Below, one piece after another: positions 42,731-51,100 of a DNA stretch of 63,468 bases. Below the pieces are notes generated by a model. It saw only the letters and a list, made by a program, of their open reading frames with translations. It was not told the DNA's origin and did no database searches. Source of the DNA: Desulfobacterales bacterium (GTDB taxonomy: Bacteria > Desulfobacterota > Desulfobacteria > Desulfobacterales > UBA2156); the NCBI GenBank assembly GCA_011049715.1, contig DRHF01000216.1, positions 1-63,468 of the forward strand, written 5' to 3'. The translations under genes were made by a program, and so were the position numbers. The first letter of the stretch is position 1, and every line of letters starts with the position of its first letter.

Positions 42731-44446
42731 TTATTCCTGTATTAAATGCTCCCTCAGATCCCTTTTCAGTACCTTTCCGGCACCACTAACAGGGATGGTT
42801 TCCATAAATACCACATCTCTGATTTTTTTGTAGTGGCCGATCTGAGCGTTGGTGTGCTCCATGATCTCTTCTCTGGTGGCCTGGGCCCCCTGTTTTAATT
42901 CCACAAAGGCCACGGGGTATTCTCCTGTGTCCAGGTCGGGCTTTCCGACAACCGCACACTGCCGGACCGCCGAGTGTTCGAAGATCACCTCTTCTATTTC
43001 TCTGGGATAAACATTGTATCCCTTGTAGATGATCATATCCTTCTTCCGGTCGGTGATATAAATGAAACCATCTTCATCCTCGTGACCGATGTCGCCGGTA
43101 AGGAGCCAGCCATCCTTCAGGATCTCTGTCGAGGCTTCAGGACTTTTCCAGTAACCTTGCATGACCTGGGGGCCCCTAATGCACAACTCCCCCTCCGAAC
43201 CCGAGGGGAGGTCTTCCCCGGTAGCCGCATGGATCACCTTGCATTCGGTATCATAGACCGGGAGACCGACGGAACCCGAACGTATGGCCTTGCGGTCAGG
43301 GGGATTCGCCGTTGCCCCCATGGAGCACTCCGTCAGTCCCCAGCCCTCCTGCACAACACCGCCCGTGAAGGCATCGAGCATCTTTTCGAGAACGGGGATA
43401 GCCAGCGGAGCCGCCCCTGAGGCGGCGATTTTGATGCTGGAAAGATCATATGAATCAAAATCCGGGAGGTTAATCAGGGGGATGAAGAGTTGGGGGGCTC
43501 CCCCGAGCATAGTGGCCCTGTATTTGACCACAGCATCAAGGTATTCCTTCGGCTCGAAACGGGGAAAGACAACCATCGTGGTTCCACCATACACTTGGAC
43601 ATTAAGATAACCGACAGTTCCCATGGCGTGAAACCAGGGAACCACCACCAGGGCAGTCTCCTGATCCCCGGCAGTGAGCCGATCCCTCTTGGGATCAACT
43701 CCCGGCGGATAGACCGCTTTCAAGACCCCATCCACCCATTCCACTTGAGAGCCGCTGGCCCAGCTGCCGTACTGAAGGACATTTGCCACCACATTGGCGT
43801 GGGTGAGCATCACGCCTTTTGAGGCACCTGTGGTCCCGCCCGTATAGGCGAGGTGAACCAGATCTTTTTTTACATCTATCGGGACTTCTTTTTCTAAATG
43901 TTCGTGTTGTTTCAACAGTAGCGCCATATCAATGGTGTCCGGCACCTCCATCTTTTCCAGGGGTTTCACCGGTGCAATGATGGCATTGTAACAATCGGCA
44001 ATACTTGTGGTTATGATCCTTTTTATTGCCGTTTCAGAGATGATCGGTTGGATCCCCGGGAAAAGGAGGTCCAGGGAGATCAAGGTCTCTGCTCCCGAGT
44101 CACTGAGTTGATGGCGTGCCTCCCTGGGCGACTGGAGCGGGCTCAAGGGAGTAAAAACAGCCCCGATCCTGATGGCACCGTAATAGGCGATGGCGAACTG
44201 TGGCATATTGGGCAGGTGAATCGCTACACGGTCGCCTTTTTGGACCCCCATATGGTCAAGGGCGGCGGCGAAGCGGTCGCTCAATTCTTTGAGTTCGGCG
44301 TAGGTCAGTTCCATCCCCCCAAAGATAATGGCGAGCCTGTTGGGGGCCCGGTTCGCAGTCTGGTCGAGAAAGGCATGGACCGGTATTTCAGGGTAATTCA
44401 GGTTCTTGGGCCAATCCTTGGGCCAGGCATTGAAGTTCTTTGCCAT
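42731..44446 (-). CDS. Long-chain acyl-CoA ligase (AMP-forming)
   Basis: A 571-residue ANL-superfamily ligase: AYTGGTTGASKGVMLTHAN (phosphate loop), GWGLTECSMGA, LLTGDIGHEDEDGFIYI, DRKKDMIIYKGYNVYPREIEEV (hinge and A8) and the catalytic-Lys end GAGKVLKRDL. It activates fatty or related carboxylic acids to acyl-CoA in the cytoplasm. The ATG at 44446 is chosen over 44506 because AGGAGG lies 7 nt upstream and the family's typical N-terminus (KNFNAWPKDWPK) follows. No beta-oxidation gene is adjacent. Confidence 0.9.
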   Translation of the reverse strand: MAKNFNAWPKDWPKNLNYPEIPVHAFLDQTANRAPNRLAIIFGGMELTYAELKELSDRFAAALDHMGVQKGDRVAIHLPNMPQFAIAYYGAIRIGAVFTPLSPLQSPREARHQLSDSGAETLISLDLLFPGIQPIISETAIKRIITTSIADCYNAIIAPVKPLEKMEVPDTIDMALLLKQHEHLEKEVPIDVKKDLVHLAYTGGTTGASKGVMLTHANVVANVLQYGSWASGSQVEWVDGVLKAVYPPGVDPKRDRLTAGDQETALVVVPWFHAMGTVGYLNVQVYGGTTMVVFPRFEPKEYLDAVVKYRATMLGGAPQLFIPLINLPDFDSYDLSSIKIAASGAAPLAIPVLEKMLDAFTGGVVQEGWGLTECSMGATANPPDRKAIRSGSVGLPVYDTECKVIHAATGEDLPSGSEGELCIRGPQVMQGYWKSPEASTEILKDGWLLTGDIGHEDEDGFIYITDRKKDMIIYKGYNVYPREIEEVIFEHSAVRQCAVVGKPDLDTGEYPVAFVELKQGAQATREEIMEHTNAQIGHYKKIRDVVFMETIPVSGAGKVLKRDLREHLIQE

Positions 44447-44913
44447 GGGAATACCTCCTGACTGATAAAAAGGGTGAGTAAATACACTTTGAAAGAGCGT
44501 CTTCAAGAGATTACCGAGCCCGCCCCATATGGGCCTGCTATTTCTTTAGATTTATTGAAAACTACCAAAATGTCAACCGTCAAATAAAAGAACTTACGGC
44601 CCTCGAGGATTCCGGTTCTTTGGCAGAGGGACCTGAAGCGGATGCTGCTGTTCACACCCGGGAACTCTTGCCTTTCAAAATTCAAAAGCAACTTGACAGG
44701 AGAATTATAGGATGTCCCTCTTTTTATAGAGGCCGCCATTAATCGTTGACACGCGATTCTCACAAATTTATAGTTTCGTCAAAAAAGGCGCTTTCCATTA
44801 ACTCAGTTTTTCACCAGACCCTCAGGGCAGTGAAAAACATTGCTCTCTTAAAAGACACGGTCGGGGAGGAGGGGCAAATCGGGTCATGGTCTAAGGAGGA
44901 GGTGTTAATCATC

Positions 44914-46023
44914 ATGCGGGAGTCCAATATCCAATCTATCCATGAAAAACCCTCACGCGGGTCCTGTGGGGTTTATCCCTTCAAATTCTGCACAAAGCTC
45001 CTCTGCCTTGTGGCGGTGCTGTTGGCATTCACGGTCAACCCTGCCACTGCCGATGAGCTTTTTATGAAAAACGGAGACCTTCTTCAGGGGAAGGTAATAT
45101 CCATGTCTTTTGGCAAATTGATCTTCGAGACCTCCTATGCCGGAAAGATTACCATCGACTGGGATCAGGTTGACCGTCTTACCACCGAAGCCCCGGTGGA
45201 AGTCTATCTCAGGGACAAAAAGACCATTAAGGGAAGGGCAGTGGCAACAAAGGAGGGCCAGCTGGTGGTTCAGCCTGAAGACGGAGCTCCAACCGAGCCC
45301 ATAGCCATGGCCCAGGTCAAGAGCCTGGACCTCCCAAAGCCGCCGGAAAAATGGGAATACCATGTGCAGGTAGCCGCAGGGATGAACAAGAGGACCGGAA
45401 ACACAAATAAATACACACTAAATCTGGACGGCACGGTAACGGTTCACAAATACCCCCACGACATCATCCTCTACGGGGAGTATAACGAGGAGACGAAAAA
45501 GACGGAACGCACCGAGGACAACGCCCTGGGCAGACTCACGTATAAACGCTTCATCTCCAAAAAATGGTACCTGTTCGGTCAAGGTCTTGCCCAGATGGAT
45601 AAATTCGCAGACTTGAAGCTTCTTGCAGGCGCTGCCGCCGGACCGGGCTACCAGGTCTGGAACTCACGGGAAAAGAATCTTTCCTTTTCAGTCGGCCCCG
45701 GCTATGTCACTGAAGGGTACACCAAGCCCATGGTGAATTTCGACAACAAGAGCTACCGCAACTATTTTGCCGGATTCGGGGCCATGGACTTTGATATGTG
45801 GTTTTTAAAACGGTTTTTACAGGTGTTTCATCACAATGACGGACTGGTCGACACTCAGGATACCAATAACTGGCGGATTATTACCCGAACCGGGGTGCGT
45901 ATCCCCCTGGTTCTTAGCTTTTTCACGTCCCTGCAGTTCAACTACAATTGGACCAACAGCCCGGCAGACGGTAAGGAGGAATTCGACCAGGGCATTATCT
46001 TCAAATTGGGATGGGGTCAGTAG
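44914..46023 (+). CDS. DUF481 (YdiY-like) outer-membrane beta-barrel protein
   Basis: A 369-residue exported protein. The signal sequence (CTKLLCLVAVLLAFTVNPATA, cleavage before DELFMKNGD) follows a basic N-terminus. The mature N-terminal region (MKNGDLLQGKVISMSFGKLIFETSYAG) has the LPxTG-free beta-domain often found before DUF481. The C-terminal half (WEYHVQVAAGMNKRTGNTNKY... FNYNWTNSP, KLGWGQ) is amphipathic beta barrel ending in an outer-membrane-type strand. The role is unknown; E. coli YdiY is acid-inducible. The start at 44914 follows GGAGGAGG at 11 nt; the longer frame to 44746 lacks support. Confidence 0.78.
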   Translation: MRESNIQSIHEKPSRGSCGVYPFKFCTKLLCLVAVLLAFTVNPATADELFMKNGDLLQGKVISMSFGKLIFETSYAGKITIDWDQVDRLTTEAPVEVYLRDKKTIKGRAVATKEGQLVVQPEDGAPTEPIAMAQVKSLDLPKPPEKWEYHVQVAAGMNKRTGNTNKYTLNLDGTVTVHKYPHDIILYGEYNEETKKTERTEDNALGRLTYKRFISKKWYLFGQGLAQMDKFADLKLLAGAAAGPGYQVWNSREKNLSFSVGPGYVTEGYTKPMVNFDNKSYRNYFAGFGAMDFDMWFLKRFLQVFHHNDGLVDTQDTNNWRIITRTGVRIPLVLSFFTSLQFNYNWTNSPADGKEEFDQGIIFKLGWGQ

Positions 46024-46046
46024 GCTATCCGTTTCATTTGAATAAA

Positions 46047-46142
46047 TCCCGTATTCCTGAAAAAGCTATTCTCTCCTCGCAAGTAGCTGAAATAACCTGC
46101 CATCTCTGGGTGTTACCAATTTGGTTCCCGGAATACGGGATA
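46047..46142. repeat. Long-loop inverted repeat downstream of DUF481 gene
   Basis: ATCCCGTATTCC (46047-46058) is repeated in perfect inverse GGAATACGGGAT (46131-46142) about 72 bp away. The gene-free interval 46024-46382 separates two convergent genes and otherwise holds nothing recognised. The element could be a small MITE or a loose bidirectional terminator. Confidence 0.5.
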
Positions 46143-46382
46143 AATCTAAATGGAGAGGATTGGGAAGAGGTAGAAGGAACTTCGTCGGGCCGGTCTTATC
46201 CGTATGGAAAGACGTGGACAAAAAATCGATTGTTCGATCGACCCTGAAGCTTTAGTTGCTTTACGAGAATTCTTTTCGCAATAGTGACTTTTGGGACGTC
46301 CTTAAAATTATAAAACTCCCATGCTAAACAAAAAGTAAAAGGGCCTTAAGCTCGGTAAATGTTAAAGGGAAAGTTTTCAATT

Positions 46383-47825
46383 TTATGATTTTATGGATGT
46401 CCCTCTGTCCTCGGGATTTTCGAACCAGTATTGCAGGGTGGCGGCATAATATGACAGGATATCTTCAGCGCCCGGCAGCAGCATATAACGGCCCTCCTTC
46501 GCTTTGATCATCCGTCTTAAGGTCATCATGTTAAGCGCCCGGTTGATGGCCTCTTCACGATCTTTTTCCGGAATGTTGACGACCACGCCCCTTGACTCCA
46601 GATCTTCGATCAGAAGACGGACCTGTGCCTTTACATCAAGGGTGCTCAACCATTTCCGCGGCGCGCTTAAAAACACCTTCGCGACCAGCGGCTGCGGAAT
46701 GACCGGCACGATATGATTGATGATATACATCAGGTGCCGGCAAAGCTTTTCGACTTCTACAAACCGGTCATTTCTGGTCATGCGTCTGAAATCGATTCGG
46801 TGTCTGCGGCAATACTCTTTTGCCGAAAAACTGGGGCCGAAATTAACACAGGCAAAACCGAACCGCTGCCATTGGCTCCTTGTCATCAATGCCAGATTAT
46901 GCAAGACAAAGCGTATGGTCGTTCTAACGACAAACCATTTGCTCCGCTTTTCGGCATGTGGGTCCAGCGAGCGCAGCAAACTGCGGTCCTCCAGCGTTCT
47001 GTCATAATTAATCCCCACCGGGATAAAAACGATATCCCGGTCCGTTTGCGGGTTAAAGCTGCGCAGCATATAATCGATAAGACCCATCTTAGGAGATTGC
47101 AGCCTTCCGTCCCTGCTCAAACCGCCTTCGGGGAAAACCGCCTGACAGACCCCCTCCTTGGTAGCCATGTGAATGTATCGTTCCAACACCAATCGATATA
47201 GCGGATTGCCGGATTTTCGGCGCACAAAAAAAGCACCCAGCGATTTAATCAGGGATTGCAGCGGCCAGATCTTGGCCCATTCCCCCACCCCATAGGAAAG
47301 CGCCGTCCGTTCCGCCGCCAGAAACGAAACCAGGATATAATCCATATTGCTGCGATGGTTCATGACAAAAACAACCGTCGCATTGGGGTCGGTCACGTTG
47401 ATAGAATCATAATCTACAAAATCGACCCGGACCCGATACAGAAAGCGGGCAACCTTTTTGGCGAGCCAATAGCCGATCCTGAAATAGATATAAGCGTTAA
47501 ACGAAGGAACGATCTCTCTGGCATAACGGTACACTTTTGCCTGAATGACCTCGCGGGGAGTTCCGTATTTTCCGGCATGGGCTTGAATGGCCTCGATGAC
47601 CTTGTTGTCGTAAATCAGACGGTCGATCAATACCTGGCGTTTGGTCAGCTGCATCGGCTTGATCGTGATATCAAGCCGCGTATTGATTTCGTCGATGACC
47701 CGGTTGATCCGCCTGCGCAGGAACCAGCGCACACTGGGAATCAAAACCCGGTCTAGCATCGCCCAGGCGGTGATGGCTAAAAGCAGCAGGAAGATCCAGA
47801 TCGATAGGGTAATTTGAGTTGTCAT
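46383..47825 (-). CDS. PlsC/PlsB-type glycerophospholipid acyltransferase family protein
   Basis: A 480-residue membrane-anchored acyltransferase. The N-terminal helix ITLSIWIFLLLLAITAWAML anchors it. Acyltransferase motif I is VFVMNHRSNMDYIL (H-x4-D), and motif III is VFPEGGLSRDGR. Motif spacing and the long C-terminus resemble glycerol-3-phosphate acyltransferase (PlsB-like) more than short PlsC. It transfers acyl groups in phospholipid synthesis at the inner membrane. ATG 47825 is preferred to the TTG at 47906 because the membrane helix follows directly, though neither has a clear ribosome binding site. Confidence 0.82.
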   Translation of the reverse strand: MTTQITLSIWIFLLLLAITAWAMLDRVLIPSVRWFLRRRINRVIDEINTRLDITIKPMQLTKRQVLIDRLIYDNKVIEAIQAHAGKYGTPREVIQAKVYRYAREIVPSFNAYIYFRIGYWLAKKVARFLYRVRVDFVDYDSINVTDPNATVVFVMNHRSNMDYILVSFLAAERTALSYGVGEWAKIWPLQSLIKSLGAFFVRRKSGNPLYRLVLERYIHMATKEGVCQAVFPEGGLSRDGRLQSPKMGLIDYMLRSFNPQTDRDIVFIPVGINYDRTLEDRSLLRSLDPHAEKRSKWFVVRTTIRFVLHNLALMTRSQWQRFGFACVNFGPSFSAKEYCRRHRIDFRRMTRNDRFVEVEKLCRHLMYIINHIVPVIPQPLVAKVFLSAPRKWLSTLDVKAQVRLLIEDLESRGVVVNIPEKDREEAINRALNMMTLRRMIKAKEGRYMLLPGAEDILSYYAATLQYWFENPEDRGTSIKS

Positions 47826-47994
47826 CCGGTGGCGTCTAAAAAAATCGTTATGGGTCAGGGTGAGGCAGAAAATATGTCTTAAACCGCGGCAAAAAAATGT
47901 TTGCAACTCGAAATCGATTATATAATATAGCGCTCAAACGATCCGTCAGTAACAAGAGTATACGTCATTTTATCAATAAAATAAAGGGGTTTTT

Positions 47995-48090
47995 ATGGGA
48001 AAGGACAGTTTGCTGAAATCCACTGTAACAGCGAAAACCAAAAAAGGAACTACCACGTCAAAGAAAACAACCAAAAGCAAATCCGCTTAA
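47995..48090 (+). CDS. Small Lys/Thr-rich basic protein (31 residues)
   Basis: ATG at 47995 follows AAAGGGG at 5 nt and opens a 31-residue frame, MGKDSLLKSTVTAKTKKGTT onward, ending SKSA. Over half is Lys, Thr or Ser, with a repetitive TTSKKTTKSK tail. The good ribosome binding site and biased composition suggest a real gene, perhaps a nucleic-acid-binding tail-like peptide. I recognise no characterised family; it is below usual gene-finder size. Confidence 0.5.
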   Translation: MGKDSLLKSTVTAKTKKGTTTSKKTTKSKSA

Positions 48091-48244
48091 CTTTATATCA
48101 AATCGGTGATACGCTTTTGATACCGCTGCATAGGATATCTCATGTCTAGCCCCGGCCCCGTTGGGTTCACTGGAGCAAAGAAAGTAGGGGCCGGTGTAGA
48201 TCCGGCCCCTTTCGTTGTGGTAAAACGGCTCACCGTTCGGGCAG

Positions 48245-48451
48245 CTAGTTTGTCGCCTGCTCGTGAGATCCGTCGCAATAGGGTGGATTTTTGGTTTTGC
48301 GGCAGCCGCAGAGCGGAACGTCCTGCTCCTCGGTCACTTCAAACATCACCGGCTCTTTACCGGATTCTTTGTGGGAGCCGTCACAAAACAGGCCTTTTTC
48401 GCTCTTGCCACAAGAGCACCAATAGTATTTACCGGGTTTCAATACTGGCAT
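48245..48451 (-). CDS. Double CDGSH iron-sulfur domain protein
   Basis: A 68-residue protein containing two CDGSH cores: CSCGKSEKGLFCDGSH and CGCRKTKNPPYCDGSH, each with the three Cys and one His ligands of a [2Fe-2S] cluster. Tandem miniature CDGSH proteins resemble the class 3 MiNT-type architecture found in bacteria. Likely an electron-transfer or Fe-S handling protein in the cytoplasm. It is monocistronic. Confidence 0.9.
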   Translation of the reverse strand: MPVLKPGKYYWCSCGKSEKGLFCDGSHKESGKEPVMFEVTEEQDVPLCGCRKTKNPPYCDGSHEQATN

Positions 48452-48532
48452 TTCATTCTCCTTTCTACTCGATTGTTTGTGGTTTCATAGCTGTTTTGAC
48501 CTATATAGAATGCCGTCGACCGACCACCGTCC

Positions 48533-48790
48533 TCAAAAAGCATGACCGGTCAGAAGCCTGCGCATGACAGTGGAAAGCAGGCAAGTACCGGTGCGCAGCA
48601 AAAGGTGAAAGTGGTTTTGAATCAGGGCCCATGAAAAGTATTTCGTGCCGGTCTCTGAGAGCTCCTTTCCCATCCGATCCAGAAAATTAATTCTGTCGGT
48701 GTCGTCTTCAAATATTTTTCTCCGTTCAATGCCTCTGACAATGATATGATTGAGGGCGCCCGAAGCATCAATTCGAACTCTGTGTGCCAT
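48533..48790 (-). pseudogene. REP-associated tyrosine transposase (RAYT), truncated
   Basis: 85 residues of the Y1_Tnp (IS200-like, HUH) domain: MAHRVRIDASGALNHIIVRG at the start and the histidine-hydrophobe-histidine NHFHLLLRTG near the end. The catalytic Tyr region that should follow (around LSTVMRRLLTG) runs into a premature stop at GHAF. Intact RAYTs are about 200-320 residues, so this is dead. REP-like palindromes and RAYT-flank repeats elsewhere in the window may be its former substrates. Confidence 0.85.
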
Positions 48791-49737
48791 AATAATTCAA
48801 TAACACAGATCAACCTAACAATAAACTTATATTTTTATGGGCATTACTCGTTTCACATCGCAAAACAAAGGGCGAAATCAAAAAACACAGACAGGCTGGT
48901 AGCAAAAATTAGACGTATCGTATTGAATAATTATTAATTACGATGCGACCCCGTTGGGTTCGTTGGCAAATAAAAAGGGCAAATCCATGCGGTAAGATTC
49001 ACCCCATCAACCTGTGATTTAAATCAAATATCGCAGGAATTTTCAGAATTGATATTTACCGAATTGTTGGAGATACATTAGGTTTTAAAAGGATAGTAAG
49101 CCTTTGGTACATAGACATAATGTTTGAAAGTTAAGAGGTCTGCCCCTTGCCGGATGGATTATCTGTTATTATCTTATAAAAAAGAGGGGATACCAGCGCT
49201 GGAGGGCTCCTCATAATTGTTGATAATGTTTTATTCATTGAGCTGGACCCTTCAAAGCTCAAAAAAGCGATAGAATTGGAAAAAAAATGACTAGTTTAAT
49301 TGCAATTATATCAATCGGTGTATTTTCTGGGATTCTTGTTTTGTGTGTATTTTTTGCTGTCCGATCTCTTACGAAATGTTGTGTTTTGCGTTAATCAGCA
49401 ATCTGATTCTCTTAAATAACGTCGACGAATTTGACCTGAGCCGATTAAAGCCTGGCGGGTAGATGCTTTCTGAAAAAATCGCTATTTTTTCAGAAAGGTG
49501 GATTATATCCTGTAAAATGAGGCTGCGATCCACTACTGTTTATTAATTGTAAAATCATCTCGGTCAACGGAATACCCAAAAATAAAATATCGGGATTGGA
49601 GAGGTCTTTCTTTGATTTCCGAGGAATGTATTTGGCATTGCTCGCGTTTTAATAATAAAGAATAGTGCATTTCCATAGACATATTCCCGCGATTGGTATT
49701 TAGTTTTAACTGTTCTATAAATGTTCATCCAAATCTG
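48791..49737. other. Mostly gene-free region with RAYT-flank repeats
   Basis: Two repeats are seen: 48807-48854 (AGATCAACCTAACAATAAAC onward) matches 53410-53457, and 48921-48958 (TTAATTACGATGCGACCCCG region) matches 60212-60247. A possible small membrane protein is listed at 49287. No other gene is recognised. Confidence 0.5.
49287..49394 (+). CDS. Possible small single-helix membrane protein (35 residues)
   Basis: ATG at 49287 opens a frame beginning MTSLIAIISIGVFSGILVL and ending RSLTKCCVLR: one strongly hydrophobic helix followed by a basic tail, a plausible small membrane protein. An A-rich GGAAAAAAA lies upstream. The upstream frame ends on TGA overlapping this ATG (ATGA), but it has no canonical start. 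No family is recognised and it could be a chance frame. Confidence 0.3.
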   Translation: MTSLIAIISIGVFSGILVLCVFFAVRSLTKCCVLR

Positions 49738-49892
49738 TCATTTTTCCAATTCTTCTTTTACGACAATTTCAATTTTTCCCATCGTGTACTGTTTCTTTAT
49801 GTACTTTCCTGCCCCTAAGCTTTGAGCCTTCTTTAAATCAATCGTTTCAGAGTTTGACTCGAATCGATGCTGTATTATTTTAGGAATAGCTC
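49738..49892 (-). pseudogene. Response-regulator receiver domain C-terminal remnant
   Basis: About 50 residues at the end of a leftward frame read DLKKAQSLGAGKYIKKQYTMGKI and VVKEELEK. This matches the last third of receiver domains of hybrid sensor kinases (KAQSLGAGxYxKKPYTxEKI), including the beta5 Lys, with the usual Pro after KK replaced by Gln. The frame is cut exactly at the boundary of MITE copy C; residues upstream of it come from the MITE. The rest of the kinase is missing, so this is a fragment. Confidence 0.65.
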
Positions 49893-50081
49893 TAGCTAGT
49901 GTCCATCCATAAATGACCTTTTTTGCCCTGCTCGGCGTTCTCCGCGGGTTTTTGGTTGCGGCGTACAGCACGTACGCCTCACCGCAAATCCTTGTGCGGC
50001 CCTGATCAGGACAAAAATTGCTCATTTCTGAATTGGACACCTCTATTATTTATTTTAAAGTCGCGGATAGGCACTATCTAT
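49893..50081. mobile_element. MITE copy C (TAGCTAGTGTCCATCCA family), inverted orientation
   Basis: A 189-bp element starting TAGCTAGTGTCCATCCA and ending GCACTATCTAT. It is in reverse orientation to copies A and B. The core CCCTGCTCGGCGTTCTCCGC and GCGGCGTACAGCACGTACGC is shared. Its left end truncates a receiver-domain gene, and its right end lies 17 bp before the next gene's start codon. Confidence 0.85.
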
Positions 50082-50097
50082 GGAAGGGGGCCGGGCG

Positions 50098-50502
50098 ATG
50101 CGACCAGAATCGATCCACAAGGCGATCCAACTGAGTAGGCAAATTAAATATGTATTGATCGCCACATCGAATCGGCGGGGGTTGCCGCATGTGGCGGCGG
50201 CTGGTTCCCTACAAAAAGCTCCTGGAGATCGGATATCCGTAGCCGAATGGTTTTGTCCGGGAACGGTGGCCAATTTACAGGTTAACCGACAGATTGCCAT
50301 CATCGTCTGGGATAGAGCCTCTGACACGGGCTACCAATTATTGGGGAAAGTAGAGAAAGTTGAGGAAACCGCTGTCATGAACGGGTTTTCACCTCAAGAT
50401 GAAGGTCCTTCACATTTGCCTCAGGTCCAGAGGAATTTGATCGTCCAGGTGAAGGAAATGCTCGCCTTTAGCCGTAGACCGCATAACGATGTCGAAACTT
50501 AA
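50098..50502 (+). CDS. Pyridoxamine 5'-phosphate oxidase-like flavin-binding protein
   Basis: A 134-residue split-barrel protein of the PNPOx-like superfamily: KYVLIATSNRRGLPHVAAAG at strand 1-2, ISVAEWFCPGTVANLQVNRQIAIIVWD in the middle and GYQLLGKVEKVEE at the dimer strand. Members bind FMN or F420 and reduce or bind small molecules. The start is ATG 50098, behind GGAAGGGGG; the ATG at 50080 lies in the MITE. The MITE just upstream may have replaced the original promoter. Confidence 0.75.
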   Translation: MRPESIHKAIQLSRQIKYVLIATSNRRGLPHVAAAGSLQKAPGDRISVAEWFCPGTVANLQVNRQIAIIVWDRASDTGYQLLGKVEKVEETAVMNGFSPQDEGPSHLPQVQRNLIVQVKEMLAFSRRPHNDVET

Positions 50503-50747
50503 TCGGAGGATCGTCTAGGTCTATCTGATTCATATGGAACGGTTTAGGTTATGGAAACGCGATGGGGTCCGGTAGCATGCCGTAGCGGGTCACATCACCT
50601 GGCGTTTAGCACGTCAAATGAAGAACCCCGGCAACATCCTTTCCCTCGTCAACAAGGCGATTGAAGATAGATTAAATTTTCGGGCTGCTATAAAGGGGTA
50701 TTGAAAAGTCCAAAAAATGGTTAACTTTCAAGGAATTGGAGATAAAG

Positions 50748-50963
50748 ATGGAGGACCAGCAAAAAATCAGAGATTACCTGCTTGACGCAATCGGAGAGGA
50801 AGGCTGCGGTCTGGTTTGTGAAGACGCCGATATTATAAAGGATGATGAAGGATGGAAACTATTCCTATGCGGATTCATGGAGCCCTGGAAGCTTGGCAAC
50901 AGCGTAAGCGAAGCGAAAGACACGATTAAGGAACTGGCGCAGGCGAGATTTGGTCTGAGTTGA
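50748..50963 (+). CDS. Hypothetical small acidic protein (71 residues)
   Basis: ATG at 50748 follows GGAG at about 7 nt. The protein (MEDQQKIRDYLLDAIGEEG to LAQARFGLS) is acidic with two Cys and an alternating helix pattern. I recognise no family. It lies upstream of, and on the strand opposite to, the unknown 446-residue protein. The interval 50503-50747 shows nothing. Confidence 0.55.
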   Translation: MEDQQKIRDYLLDAIGEEGCGLVCEDADIIKDDEGWKLFLCGFMEPWKLGNSVSEAKDTIKELAQARFGLS

Positions 50964-51100
50964 ACGTTCGTGTTCAGGCTAGATTGAACCGCATTAGCCA
51001 TCGCATTCCCTATAGCTTGTCGGAACGAAGTGGCGATCCCTTTTCAGCGGTGCTGGGGGAGGTTCAATTAAGGAGAAATAGGATGCAGACCACTCACACT

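Noticed and set aside
49175-49289. Leftover frame reading IIVDNVLFIELDPSKLKKAI whose TGA overlaps the ATG at 49287
   Set aside because: No ATG, GTG or TTG start and no family match; only an ATA after GGAGG. Too weak to call coupled genes.
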